In this document: piece by piece, positions 35,211 through 43,863 of the stretch
Layout of the letters: every line of letters begins with the position of its first letter
How positions within the stretch are numbered: the first letter of the stretch is position 1
NCBI RefSeq assembly: GCF_000828085.3
Contig: NZ_JXCA02000001.1
Location: 905,188-969,187, forward strand
DNA length: 64,000 nucleotides
Reading direction: 5' to 3'
From: Scytonema tolypothrichoides VB-61278
GTDB lineage: Bacteria; Cyanobacteriota; Cyanobacteriia; Cyanobacteriales; Nostocaceae
Made by a program: the position numbers and the translations under genes
Notes under the pieces: model-generated
Seen by the model: only the letters and a program-made list of their open reading frames with translations
Databases searched by the model: none
What the model was told of the DNA's origin: nothing

Positions 35211-36589
35211 CTCAGACTGTATGTCAAGAGTCTATTGTTATCTTCTGTATTTGCCAGCAAGAAAGTAAATCTTGTTAATTTCCTTGACATCTTCCCTCAT
35301 CAACCTCGCGGTATGCTGAGGGATTCCAAGAGTTGCCCTTGAAAGTTTTGCTTCTTGGACTCCTAACTAGAGTAGTAGCAAAACGCAGTATTTGTAGTTA
35401 TCCGTTGATAATTATTCTTTTCTCATAGTTTATTCTATCTTGGCACTTTGGCAGTTCCTGTCAGATATAGCTGCTATACATAGTATTAAATTTCAGTTAT
35501 TAGCTTGCCTAAATATATACAAAACATGTGTCATGTCACTCTTTTGTGTTTGTTTTTATACTTTAATGAGTGGAAAATTTTCAAAAAACTGCTCTATCTT
35601 CTCAAAAATATTGCTTTTACATCTATTTCTACCAATCCTCCAAAGATTTTTGAGAATCACTCGTAGAGACGCTTAACTCTGAACTCTTAACTCTGAACAG
35701 GGAAGAAAGAATAAAGGTGTATCTAGTTTCACAAAAATCTGCGGAGGAGTCCTATATATTTACAGAACTTCAAATATAAATCTATTAACTTGATATTGAA
35801 TGCACAAAAATAATGCGATTTGTTTTCTGATCAAATTCAAATAAAAAATGTTATTTTAACAATATTCAAGTTTATAAATAAGCAGTTATTAAGCATTTAA
35901 TCAAAAATGTAAGTGTTTTGAATATGAGCCGCAAAACTAAAAAATTACATTGTGTTGAGCAACAGTAATACCACTTAAAAATATTCCAAAAAACATGGTA
36001 GAAAACATAATTTTAGGATTTGATGAAATCTAGAAAAACTGTAAAATCATTAACACTCTATGCCTACGGCAGACCTGCAAAGTATGCGCAAAGTGTGCCG
36101 CTAGGCATACTCTGCAGCGTAGGCGCGGAGGAGATACGGATTTATCCGACGGGAGAGCAAATTACCAGATAATCTTGATAAGCGACTTGCGAAGAAACAG
36201 AGAACCAATTTTTTCGCAATACTAGAGAGTCGCCGCTTTTGTTTACTAGTTAATGTCCAAATTTGTCTGTTCATGACGGCGGCGCGATCACCTTCAAGGA
36301 AAGTCAATCTGTTTTATTGAAATGTATTAAATTGCCGTTTTTTTGCTATTTTAGCATAACAGTGATCGATGCGATAATATTTGTACTCATCATTTACTCT
36401 GGCTCTTCACACTACGTACAAGGATGATTATGATACTTTTTTTACTTACTTTTCCGCAGAACCCTGATTGACAAAAGCGATGTTTTTTGGAGAATAGCAC
36501 ATTGTTCAAGATTTTTTCTGAGCCAATAACTTTATTGAGATTGAGTAACGAGTGCAAAAAATATAACTTTAGCTAGAGGAGATTTTGAT
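35211..36589. other. Long intergenic region, no convincing gene
   Basis: 1.38 kb of mostly AT-rich DNA. Around 35681-35700 are CTTAACTCTGAAC repeats. At 36060-36130 lies a GC-rich palindromic repeat (TATGCGCAAAGTGTGCCG type). Frames at 35440 and 36101 (minus) are short, with odd composition, and were not called. A promoter for the REC-PAS-GGDEF gene is expected near the right end; AGGAG lies before its ATG. Confidence 0.4.
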
Positions 36590-37915
36590 ATGTCTTGTCT
36601 GAAAATTTTAGTTGTAGACGATGAGAAAAAAAACGCATTAGATATTAAAAAGAGATTGCAAAAATTAGGTCATTACGTTTCCGAAATTACTGAATATGGA
36701 GATAAAGCAATACAAAAACTGGGGGAAGTTAATCCAAATTTAGTCTTAGTTGATATTTGCTTCTTAGGAATAATTGATGGTGTGAGATTAGCTGATATTG
36801 TTATGAATGATTTTCAACTACCAGTTTTATATTTAACAGAAGATGATTCTGAAATAGAACAAATATATGAAAAGAGACAAACAGAACCTTTTAGCTACAT
36901 TACTAAACCAGTAGCGGAACAAGATCTACAGATTGCTATAGAACTAGCTGTTTACAAGCATCAAACGAAAATAAAATTGCAAGAACAACAGCAAAAGTTT
37001 ATGGCAATTCTTAAAAGTATGGGTTGTGCAGTGATGATCACAGATACTTGTGGTTGTATTCATATGATGAACCCAATAGCAGAAGAACTTACAGGATGGA
37101 AACAAGAAGAAGCGGTTACTAAAAAATTAGCAGAAATATTAAGCTTAGTTGACAAAGATACAGGAGTCCAGATTAAGAATTTAGCTACACAAGTCATACA
37201 GACAGGTGTCGTTTTGAATTTACCAGAGACTTTAACATTAATTGCTAAAGATGATACCGAAATCCAAATTGGAGGAAATATTGCACCCATCCGCGATGAT
37301 GATGGTAATTTGATTGGTTCAGTTGTCGTTTTTCAGGACATCACTCAACGCAAACAAACAGAAGCACAACTTGTTCGGAATGCTTTCTATGATGCCTTAA
37401 CAGGACTACCCAATAGAGTTTTATTTTTGGAGAGACTAAGTCAAGTGTTTGAACGTCGAAAAAGACGGAACAATGATCGCTATGCTGTCTTGTTTTTAGA
37501 TCTGGATGGCTTTAAAGGAATTAATGATAGTTTTGGGCATGGTGCTGGTGATAATTTCTTGATAGAGATTGCTCGACGTTTAGAATCATGCTTGCGCAGT
37601 GCCGATACAGTAGGGCGATTTGGTGGTGATGAATTTGCTATTCTCATCGAAGATATTAAAGATATTTCTGATACAACCAGTGTTGCTAAACGTATTCAAG
37701 AAACCTTAAAATTACCAATTTACATAGAAGAACAGAAAATATCAATTTCAGCTAGCATTGGTATTGCTCTAAGCTGTTCTAGTTATGAACAGCCAGAAAA
37801 TTTGCTGCGGGATGCTGATATGGCAATGTATGATGCAAAGCAACAGGGAAAAGCTCGTTATGTTGTATTCAATTCCCAGAAATCATACCATACTAACAGA
37901 CCGGTCAAAAAATAG
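36590..37915 (+). CDS. Response regulator with PAS and GGDEF domains
   Basis: A 441-residue signalling protein. A REC domain (1-125, phospho-acceptor Asp55 in LVLVDICF, Lys in ITKPV), a PAS domain (about 135-260, with GCIHMMNPIAEELTGW), then a GGDEF domain with the exact motif GGDEF at 345-349 (GRFGGDEFAIL). It is probably a phosphorylation- and PAS-controlled diguanylate cyclase making c-di-GMP; no EAL domain. No partner histidine kinase is adjacent. TAGAGGAG stands about 9 bases before the ATG. c-di-GMP may influence the pilus genes, which is inference only. Confidence 0.93.
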   Translation: MSCLKILVVDDEKKNALDIKKRLQKLGHYVSEITEYGDKAIQKLGEVNPNLVLVDICFLGIIDGVRLADIVMNDFQLPVLYLTEDDSEIEQIYEKRQTEPFSYITKPVAEQDLQIAIELAVYKHQTKIKLQEQQQKFMAILKSMGCAVMITDTCGCIHMMNPIAEELTGWKQEEAVTKKLAEILSLVDKDTGVQIKNLATQVIQTGVVLNLPETLTLIAKDDTEIQIGGNIAPIRDDDGNLIGSVVVFQDITQRKQTEAQLVRNAFYDALTGLPNRVLFLERLSQVFERRKRRNNDRYAVLFLDLDGFKGINDSFGHGAGDNFLIEIARRLESCLRSADTVGRFGGDEFAILIEDIKDISDTTSVAKRIQETLKLPIYIEEQKISISASIGIALSCSSYEQPENLLRDADMAMYDAKQQGKARYVVFNSQKSYHTNRPVKK

Positions 37916-37993
37916 TAAGTACGAATATGTGACTGACAGTGCCGAAGTACAAACAGAAGAAATCAGTCTTATACCATTTCCATATGAAGATGC

Positions 37994-38190
37994 ATACAAA
38001 GAACCCCACCGCCTGCGGCACCTCCCCGCGAATTCGGGGAACCAGTGCGTTGCCAAGAGTTGTTTGAACGGAGGTTTCCTCCGTAGACGCTTTGCGGCAA
38101 GCCGCAGGCATCAAAGCTATGCCCTACGGGCACGCACTCGCGTTCGCGGGGTTCTTCCTTTGGGTGCACCTGGCGTGAGGTTGAGAGGGG
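37994..38190. repeat. Clustered GC-rich palindromic repeats
   Basis: Several small stems in a row, including GGCACCTCCCCGCGAATTCG, ACGGAGGTTTCCTCCGT and CTATGCCCTACGGGCAC. The second core also lies between pilB and pilT. No gene; 490 bases from the GGDEF stop to the acetyltransferase. Confidence 0.7.
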
Positions 38191-38405
38191 TAAAATAATG
38201 TGCAGCTATGGCACTTTACGGGCAAGCTATCACATAAAATTGGTATGATTTGATATCTAGTACTTACCAATTTTAAGCTAGTCATACTAACGTTTAAATT
38301 CTAAATTGGACTGAGATATCAAAAAGTAAAAACTATTGGTTTATAATTTGATAGCTTATGGCGAAAATCATCGTGTCATAGCCCTGAATAAAAATAAATT
38401 CTGTT

Positions 38406-38963
38406 ATGGAAAAAACCGAAAAACAGAAAATGCTGGCAGGCGAATTGTATTTTGCTTCTGATTTAGAATTGATTGCTGAAAGAAACTTCGCACTTCGTTT
38501 ACAAAGAATGTATAACTCTACAACTGAAGAACAACAGGAGCAGCAATCGCAAATTTTACAGGAATTATTTGGTAAAGTGGGAGAAAATATCAAAATTCTG
38601 CCGCCATTTCACTGTGACTATGGTAAAAATATTTATGTAGGCAACGGATTCTTCATGAATTTTGGCTGTGTGATTTTAGACCCCAATACAGTTCATATTG
38701 GTGATAATGTGTTGTGTGCTCCTTATGTTCAAATTTACACGGCATATCACCCAACAGACCCAGAAATTCGTCTTTCTGGTAAAGAACTCGCTGCGCCAAT
38801 TAGAATCGGTAATAATGTCTGGATTGGTGGCGGTGCAATTATTTGTCCTAGTGTGACAATTGGCGATAATACTACTATTGGTGCTGGTAGTGTTGTTGTC
38901 AAAGATATACCTGCAAATGTCGTTGCTGCTGGCAATCCCTGTAGAGTCATTCGACATTTGTAA
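38406..38963 (+). CDS. Sugar O-acetyltransferase (left-handed beta helix)
   Basis: A 185-residue acetyltransferase of the maltose/galactoside O-acetyltransferase family (LacA/Maa type). The N-terminus (EKQKMLAGELYFASDLEL) is the Mac domain; hexapeptide repeats from about 75 on (VHIGDNVLCAPYVQIY, VWIGGGAIICPSVTIGDNTT) build the left-handed helix. The catalytic His is in YTAYHPTDPE. It moves acetyl groups from acetyl-CoA to a sugar hydroxyl. Stand-alone gene; the tandem sRNA-like units follow. Confidence 0.92.
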   Translation: MEKTEKQKMLAGELYFASDLELIAERNFALRLQRMYNSTTEEQQEQQSQILQELFGKVGENIKILPPFHCDYGKNIYVGNGFFMNFGCVILDPNTVHIGDNVLCAPYVQIYTAYHPTDPEIRLSGKELAAPIRIGNNVWIGGGAIICPSVTIGDNTTIGAGSVVVKDIPANVVAAGNPCRVIRHL

Positions 38964-39010
38964 TCTCTAGCTTATAAGAGTTATTTCCAAATACTTCTGC
39001 ACTGATTGTA

Positions 39011-39083
39011 TGGGCATTCTAATTTTGGATTGATAGTAAGTCGTCCTTAAGCACTGGGGTTTAACCGACAAGCGTGCTTTTTT
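39011..39083 (+). ncRNA. Small RNA-like unit 1
   Basis: Begins with TGGGCATTCTAATT, contains CCTTAAGCACTGGGG, and ends in a hairpin (AAGCAC...GTGCTT) followed by six T. Unit 2 starts with the same 14 bases about 100 bases on. A -10-like TTGTAT lies just before the start. No reading frame fits. Identity unknown. Confidence 0.45.
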
Positions 39084-39109
39084 GTTCTTTCTTTAATTTC
39101 ATTTATACT
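39082..39109 (+). promoter_or_regulatory. Sigma-70-like promoter of unit 2
   Basis: TTGTTC and TATACT separated by 16 bases; a start near 39115 would begin the unit with GGGCATTC. The first box overlaps the T run of unit 1. Confidence 0.45.
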
Positions 39110-39114
39110 GTGCT

Positions 39115-39185
39115 GGGCATTCTAATTCTGAGTAAGAGTTGTTGCCTTCAAGCACTGGAGTCTCCTAATTCTCCAGTGTTTTTTT
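39115..39185 (+). ncRNA. Small RNA-like unit 2
   Basis: About 70 bases. It starts TGGGCATTCTAATT like unit 1, shares CAAGCACTGG with it, and ends in a strong intrinsic terminator: CACTGGAG (39153-39160), loop TCTCCTAATT, CTCCAGTG (39171-39178), then seven T. No reading frame. A promoter-like pair precedes it. Presumed small regulatory RNA; family unknown to me. Confidence 0.55.
39153..39185 (+). terminator. Intrinsic terminator of unit 2
   Basis: Perfect 8-base stem with a 10-base loop and a T run of seven. Confidence 0.85.
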
Positions 39186-39246
39186 ACAGCTGCAAGTAAT
39201 CGAGGTACAATGCTCTTGTCTCAAAGCAAGACATAAAGCCATTTTT

Positions 39247-39280
39247 ACTTCTGACTCCTGACTTCTGACTTCTGACTTCT
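39247..39280. repeat. Heptamer repeat (CTGACTT)n
   Basis: Four to five units of ACTTCTG, with one variant (CTCCTGA), shortly before rbsK. Confidence 0.85.
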
Positions 39281-39344
39281 ATTTGATAAATTGAGTTGAC
39301 CCCTGAACGCGAGATAATATAGTGCTGCACCACTTGGTCAAATT

Positions 39345-40289
39345 ATGAGCATTATTGTCTTCGGCAGCATCAACATAGATCTGGTAGCAACAGTACCCCG
39401 GTTACCAGTTGCAGGAGAAACGCTGCTAGGATACGATTTTTTCAAAGTACCAGGCGGTAAAGGTGCCAATCAAGCAGTCGCATCAGCACGATTGGGAATT
39501 CCAACCTACATGGTAGGGCGTGTAGGTGCAGACAGTTTTGGTGCAGAACTTGTTAACAGTCTGCAAGCATCGGGTGTTCAAACAGATGATGTGTTTGTAG
39601 ATGAAACTGTGAGTTCTGGTGTTGCCATCATCAGTGTAGATGTGAAGGGTGAAAATCAAATTATTGTGATTCCTGGTGCGAATGGACGCGTCAATCAGGA
39701 AGATGTGAAAAGATTATCGCATTTATTACCAAGAGTTAAAGCACTGCTTTTACAATTAGAAATCCCTATGCCTGCGGTTGTCTGGGCTGCCAAAGCTGCA
39801 CAGAAAGCCGGAGTGATAGTTATTCTCGATCCAGCGCCCGCGCAGAAGGATATACCAGATGAACTTTACTCCTTGGTAGACATTATCACACCAAATGAGG
39901 TGGAAGCAGCAGGACTGGTAGGTTTTCCTGTAGATGGGGAAGAATCGGCAATTAAGGCAGGGGAAGTTTTACAGGAACGAGGTGTGAAAAATGCCATTGT
40001 GAAACTCGGTGCCAAAGGCGTTGTTTGTTCCACTCCAGAAAACACCTTTTTTATACCTGCGTTTCCCGTTCATACGGTTGACACAACTGCTGCGGGGGAT
40101 GCCTTTAATGGTGGTTTGGCTGCGGCGCTTTGTGAGGGACTTCCTTTGCGTCAAGCGGTGGTTTGGGGTGCAGCCGCTGGTGCTTTGGCTGCAACCAAAC
40201 TAGGGGCGCAACCTTCGCTTGCAGATAGGATAACGTTTGATGCGTTTCTCAAAGAAAGAGGAGTGGTTAGTAGAACAATTAACCACTAA
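39345..40289 (+). CDS. rbsK: Ribokinase
   Basis: A PfkB-family kinase phosphorylating ribose to ribose-5-phosphate. PGGKGANQAVASARLG is the N-terminal signature; DTTAAGDAFNGGLA is the C-terminal one with the catalytic Asp and anion hole. The substrate His-type region SINIDLVATVPRLP agrees. Length 314 is typical. With the nucleoside hydrolase (40751) that releases ribose, it would return the sugar to the pentose phosphate pathway. Its end is 3 bases from the convergent cytosine deaminase stop. Confidence 0.92.
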   Translation: MSIIVFGSINIDLVATVPRLPVAGETLLGYDFFKVPGGKGANQAVASARLGIPTYMVGRVGADSFGAELVNSLQASGVQTDDVFVDETVSSGVAIISVDVKGENQIIVIPGANGRVNQEDVKRLSHLLPRVKALLLQLEIPMPAVVWAAKAAQKAGVIVILDPAPAQKDIPDELYSLVDIITPNEVEAAGLVGFPVDGEESAIKAGEVLQERGVKNAIVKLGAKGVVCSTPENTFFIPAFPVHTVDTTAAGDAFNGGLAAALCEGLPLRQAVVWGAAAGALAATKLGAQPSLADRITFDAFLKERGVVSRTINH

Positions 40290-40292
40290 CAA

Positions 40293-40736
40293 TTACTTGC
40301 CAATATCCTCGTTCCACAACTCAGGTTTCTCTTGAATAAATTCGCTCATCATTTGTTCGCATTCATCAAGATTGAGGTCAATCACTTCCACACCGTGAGA
40401 TACCATAAATTCTTTAGCACCTGGAAAAGTCCTTGATTCTCCAGCGATAACTTTTTTAATGCCAAATTGTACAACCGCCCCAGCGCACAGATAACATGGC
40501 ATTAAGGTTGAATAGAGTGTTGTACCCCTATAACTGCCGATTCTACCAGCATTGCGAAGGCAATCGATTTCAGCGTGGGTGACTGGATCGCCATCTTGCA
40601 CACGCTTGTTGTGTCCTTTGCCGAGAATCTTGCCATCTTTGACGAGAATGGAACCTATGGGAATTCCGCCTTCTTGTCTGCCTTGTTTTGCTTGTGCGAT
40701 CGCAGCTTCCATAAACTCATCCATTTTCTCATTCAT
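40293..40736 (-). CDS. Cytosine deaminase (Fcy1-type)
   Basis: A zinc-dependent nucleobase deaminase, 147 residues. Zinc ligands: His54 in THAEID with catalytic Glu56, and Cys81 and Cys84 in PCYLCAGAVV. From the EGGIPIGSILVKDG start to the ELWNEDIGK end it follows yeast Fcy1 closely as I remember it, so cytosine to uracil is the best guess; a guanine or tRNA-adenosine deaminase is less likely. It starts only 14 bases from the divergent nucleoside hydrolase, so the promoters must overlap coding sequence. Confidence 0.88.
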   Translation of the reverse strand: MNEKMDEFMEAAIAQAKQGRQEGGIPIGSILVKDGKILGKGHNKRVQDGDPVTHAEIDCLRNAGRIGSYRGTTLYSTLMPCYLCAGAVVQFGIKKVIAGESRTFPGAKEFMVSHGVEVIDLNLDECEQMMSEFIQEKPELWNEDIGK

Positions 40737-40750
40737 TTTTAAAAATCTCC

Positions 40751-41674
40751 ATGTCTAAACAACTTGTCTTAATGGATCACGATGGTGGTGTAGATGATTA
40801 TCTAGCAACTATGCTGCTGATGACTATGGATCACATACAGCCACTCGGTGTTGTTGTCACTCCAGCAGATTGTTACGCCGAACCAGCCGTAAGCGCTACA
40901 CGTAAAATTCTAGACTTAATGGGGTGTTCTCATATCAGAGTTGCCCAAAGTACTGTACGGGGTATTAATCCCTTTCCTCGACTCTATCGTCGTGATTCAT
41001 TTGTTATTGACCATCTTCCCATTCTCAATCAAAGCGATACAATTCGCACACCACTGCTTGCAGAACCTGGTCAAGATTTCATGATCAAGGTGTTACAAGA
41101 GGCACCAGAACCTGTTACGTTAATGGTGACTGGTCCATTAACGACAGTCGCAACTGCACTCGACAAAGCACCAGACATTGAAGAGAAAATTCAAAGAATT
41201 GTTTGGATGGGCGGTGCTTTGAATGTTGGTGGTAATGTGGAAAAAAATTGGGAACCAGGACAAGATGGTTCCGCAGAATGGAATGTGTATTGGGATCCAA
41301 TTTCTGCAGCAAGAGTGTGGCAAACCCAGATTGAAATTATTATGTGTCCTTTGGATTTGACTAACACTGTACCTGTGACATCAGAAATTGTTTACAAAAT
41401 GGGAAAACAACGTCACCATCCCATATCTGATTTAGCGGGACAATGTTATGCACTGGTTATTCCCCAAGACTATTATTTCTGGGATGTGCTGGCGACGGCT
41501 TATCTTGCTCATCCAGAATTCTATCAACTGCGAGAGTGGGAAACAGAAATTATCACCACAGGTTTAAGTCAAGGGCGTACCCAAATAGTGCCAGGAGGGC
41601 GTAAGATTTTTGCAATGGATCAGGTAGATAAAGAAGCTTTTTACGCTTATATTTTGCAGCAGTGGGCACGTTGA
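40751..41674 (+). CDS. Inosine-uridine nucleoside hydrolase
   Basis: A calcium-dependent hydrolase that splits ribonucleosides into base and ribose. The N-terminal DHDGGVDDYLA (Asp9, Asp15, Asp16) is the calcium site of the family, VTGPLTTVATALDKAP the middle motif, and the C-terminal NVYWDPISAARVWQ carries the substrate region. Length 307 is normal. Neighbours are the cytosine deaminase (divergent) and ribokinase, so together they could salvage pyrimidine nucleosides and ribose. RBS: AAATCTCC is poor, no AGGAG. Confidence 0.92.
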   Translation: MSKQLVLMDHDGGVDDYLATMLLMTMDHIQPLGVVVTPADCYAEPAVSATRKILDLMGCSHIRVAQSTVRGINPFPRLYRRDSFVIDHLPILNQSDTIRTPLLAEPGQDFMIKVLQEAPEPVTLMVTGPLTTVATALDKAPDIEEKIQRIVWMGGALNVGGNVEKNWEPGQDGSAEWNVYWDPISAARVWQTQIEIIMCPLDLTNTVPVTSEIVYKMGKQRHHPISDLAGQCYALVIPQDYYFWDVLATAYLAHPEFYQLREWETEIITTGLSQGRTQIVPGGRKIFAMDQVDKEAFYAYILQQWAR

Positions 41675-41706
41675 ATTAAAGAGAGGGAAAGATTTTTTCA
41701 GTTTTC

Positions 41707-41805
41707 TTGTTCCCAGTCTCTGGGTTTCTCGTTCCCAGTCTGTGGGTTTCTCGTTCCCAGTCTCTGGCTGGGAATGCACTATCGGGAGGCTGTGCCTCCT
41801 CTAGC
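41707..41805. repeat. TTCCCAGTC direct repeats and GAGGC hairpin
   Basis: Three copies of CTCGTTCCCAGTCTSTGGGTTT, then CTGGCTGGGAA and GGGAGGCTGTGCCTCC. The same modules appear at 45236-45350 and 58799-58848. The rest of the 340-base gap holds GAGAGGGAAAGATTTTT twice but no gene. Confidence 0.8.
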
Positions 41806-42014
41806 AGTAAGGAAAAGAAAATTAATACGCGCGTTGCATTCATGACTTAAACCTCACCCTGCCCTGTCGGGCATCCCTCTCCTTATCAAGGAGAGGGAAA
41901 GATTTTTCTCGTTTTTGGCGATCGCGTTACCTTCACCCTTGCAAAAATCTCATATCATTTGTTAGATACTACAAACAAGAGCGATCGCTATTAGTAAAGA
42001 CGAAAACTACGACA

Positions 42015-42377
42015 ATGTTACTCCCACCAAAATTACAAAACTTGCCCCATAGTCTCCCAATTGAAGGTGCAGTTCGCATCGAATTAGTTGAGGGAATTCC
42101 TATCTTTCGAGCTTCTAGTACTGTACAAAATCGCATTGAAGAACTCTTGACAAAACAACAAATTTATCCACTGAGTTCGGATGAAGAACGCGAACTCGAC
42201 CTTTATGAAAAAATTGACGATTACCTCAGTTTTATTAATCGGACTGTTCCTCATGCTTTCTTAACACAGTCGATTAGCTGGTGTTTAGTAGATGAAAACA
42301 ACCCTCAAAATCAATCTAGAAAATTTAGCCCCAAGGAAATAGCCGCAATCGTCCCCGCTACCGAAATTTCACCTTGA
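42015..42377 (+). CDS. Hypothetical protein, 120 aa
   Basis: A soluble, acidic protein. The start LPPKLQNLPHSLPIEGAVRIELVEGIPIFR and the helical centre EELLTKQQIYPLSSDEERELDLYEKIDDYL are well formed, as in small cyanobacterial proteins of unknown role and some antitoxin-like ones. No toxin gene is adjacent. Its last 67 bases overlap the end of the convergent NUDIX gene. A HIP1-rich promoter region lies before it. Function unknown. Confidence 0.7.
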   Translation: MLLPPKLQNLPHSLPIEGAVRIELVEGIPIFRASSTVQNRIEELLTKQQIYPLSSDEERELDLYEKIDDYLSFINRTVPHAFLTQSISWCLVDENNPQNQSRKFSPKEIAAIVPATEISP

Positions 42378-42859
42378 ATGATTTTCTCTCTCACTGATTC
42401 TACTGGAATCAAAACAACTTCTATTTCTTCTGTAATATCTAACTTTTGTTCTCCAGATTTAATTACATTTTCTGCTAAAAATAAATGTATATTATTTGTA
42501 TCTTTGCTTGGGTTATCATATAGTGTTGCTATTTTTTTCACTTGTTGTGCAATGTAGCCAGTTTCTTCTTGCATTTCTCTGATGGCTGCGGCTTGAGCAC
42601 TTTCTTGGGCTGGGTTGAATAAGCCAGCGGGGAGTTCTAACAAAAATTCACCGACTGCGTGCCTATATTGCCGCACAAAAATAATTTCTTTGCTGCTAGT
42701 AATAGGTAAAATTAGAGTAATTTCTGGTCTAACATTTACAAAATAATCATCTATAATTTGACCATTCGGCAATTCTATTTCATCTTGCCTGACTTTACAC
42801 CAGGAATTATCCAAAACCATTTTTGAATGCAAAAGCTTCCATTTTTTTAAGTTTGTCAT
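42311..42859 (-). CDS. NUDIX hydrolase, ADP-ribose pyrophosphatase type
   Basis: A 182-residue enzyme that splits nucleoside diphosphates linked to another group, probably ADP-ribose. The Nudix box is AGLFNPAQESAQAAAIRE plus MQEETGY; the REMQEETG core is intact, while the spacing before the first Glu is one residue longer than the G-x5-E consensus. The start KKWKLLHSKMVLDNSWCKVRQD and FVRQYRHAVGEFLLELPAG match the ADP-ribose group. The 3' end overlaps the convergent hypothetical gene. Confidence 0.9.
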   Translation of the reverse strand: MTNLKKWKLLHSKMVLDNSWCKVRQDEIELPNGQIIDDYFVNVRPEITLILPITSSKEIIFVRQYRHAVGEFLLELPAGLFNPAQESAQAAAIREMQEETGYIAQQVKKIATLYDNPSKDTNNIHLFLAENVIKSGEQKLDITEEIEVVLIPVESVREKIIQGEISVAGTIAAISLGLNFLD

Positions 42860-43454
42860 ATAAATAGAGTGGACACCATAATTAATAAGTAGGTCGTTAA
42901 AATAAAGTTAACGATGTTTTGGCAGTCATTAGTCATTAGTCATTAGGAGGCACTGCGTTGGGCGGCTATGCCGACTGGAAGCATGTGGCGTGGTTTCCCC
43001 CATGAGCACCTGCCGTTCATTAGTAACGATTTGAGGCGTTTTTACGTTTTTTAACATAGCTGGTGTTTATTTCCACCTATCTACTTAAAAAGATTATATT
43101 ATAAGACTTTTCTTTGATTTTTGCAAAGCTTCGTACACCTTAAACAGACTTGTTCCCTGTTTAGAGTTGCCTGTGTTTCTTAGACGCTCGATAATTTTCT
43201 TGGCAATTGTTAGTCCCGCCACCATAAAGATTTTGCTCGTGCAGTCGCTGAAACAATCGGAAGATGGTTTCGAGATGTCGTGCTCGAATATGTGGTGATT
43301 TTAAACGCACTCTTAGCTTGACTGCTGAATCAAAGAATTAAGCAAATCTAAAAAAAGTATTAAGATATTTTACAAAAAGATCGAGACAGAGCAAAGCTGA
43401 TGAAAGAATATAAATAAAATATTAAAATTTTTTCACACAGGGGGGTACAGGGCA
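42860..43454. other. Intergenic region with repeats and a possible gene remnant
   Basis: TCATTAG heptamers at about 42923-42944 are followed by a GC-rich palindromic stretch (42950-43020). At 43209-43321 an open stretch without a start (HKDFARAVAETIGRWFRDV) looks like a decayed coding region that I cannot identify. Nothing else. Confidence 0.35.
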
Positions 43455-43694
43455 ATGCTTGTCAACTCTTCAATGCTGTATTTGACTTGGTCTGTAATTG
43501 AGGATACCTCAAGCAGCGAGCTGCTTAGCCTTACAGATACAGCGTTAATCAGACTGCTGTTAAAACAGATTGCCAGAAAGATGCTGCTGAGTGGCGAGGA
43601 AGTTTGTGAATTGTATGGCTACATTGGTTCTAGAACGACACTGATCCGCGATATTGCTGACTCCCGTCTTGTCTCAAAGACGTATCCGATATAG
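43455..43694 (+). CDS. Small protein of unknown function, 79 aa
   Basis: An alpha-helical, soluble-looking protein: SSELLSLTDTALIRLLLKQI, ARKMLLSGEEVCELYGYIGS, RTTLIRDIADSR. The GGGGGG(T)A run 10-15 bases before ATG may be the ribosome binding site. Composition and clean ends look like a real small gene, and the sequence resembles a conserved small protein of filamentous cyanobacteria, which I can only state from memory. No domain. Function unknown. Confidence 0.6.
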   Translation: MLVNSSMLYLTWSVIEDTSSSELLSLTDTALIRLLLKQIARKMLLSGEEVCELYGYIGSRTTLIRDIADSRLVSKTYPI

Positions 43695-43863
43695 AGAATT
43701 CTGTGTTTTGAAATTTTCTTTCCAACTTCCAACCTCCAACTTCTCCTTCAATGAGAAATTGTTGGATTTCGCAGATACGAAACCCAATTTACAATTCTTC
43801 TTAATTCAACGGTCTTAGGATAAAGTCAAATTTCGACAATCATCCTAAAACTCTTGAAAGATA

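Noticed and set aside
36101..36307. 68-residue minus-strand frame
   Set aside because: It starts in AT-rich DNA and ends inside a palindromic repeat; no sign of a real protein.
39011..39185. Known cyanobacterial sRNAs (Yfr1, Yfr2, NsiR1)
   Set aside because: The marks I know for Yfr1 (an unpaired CU-rich core) and Yfr2 are not there; NsiR1 could not be confirmed from memory, so no name is given.
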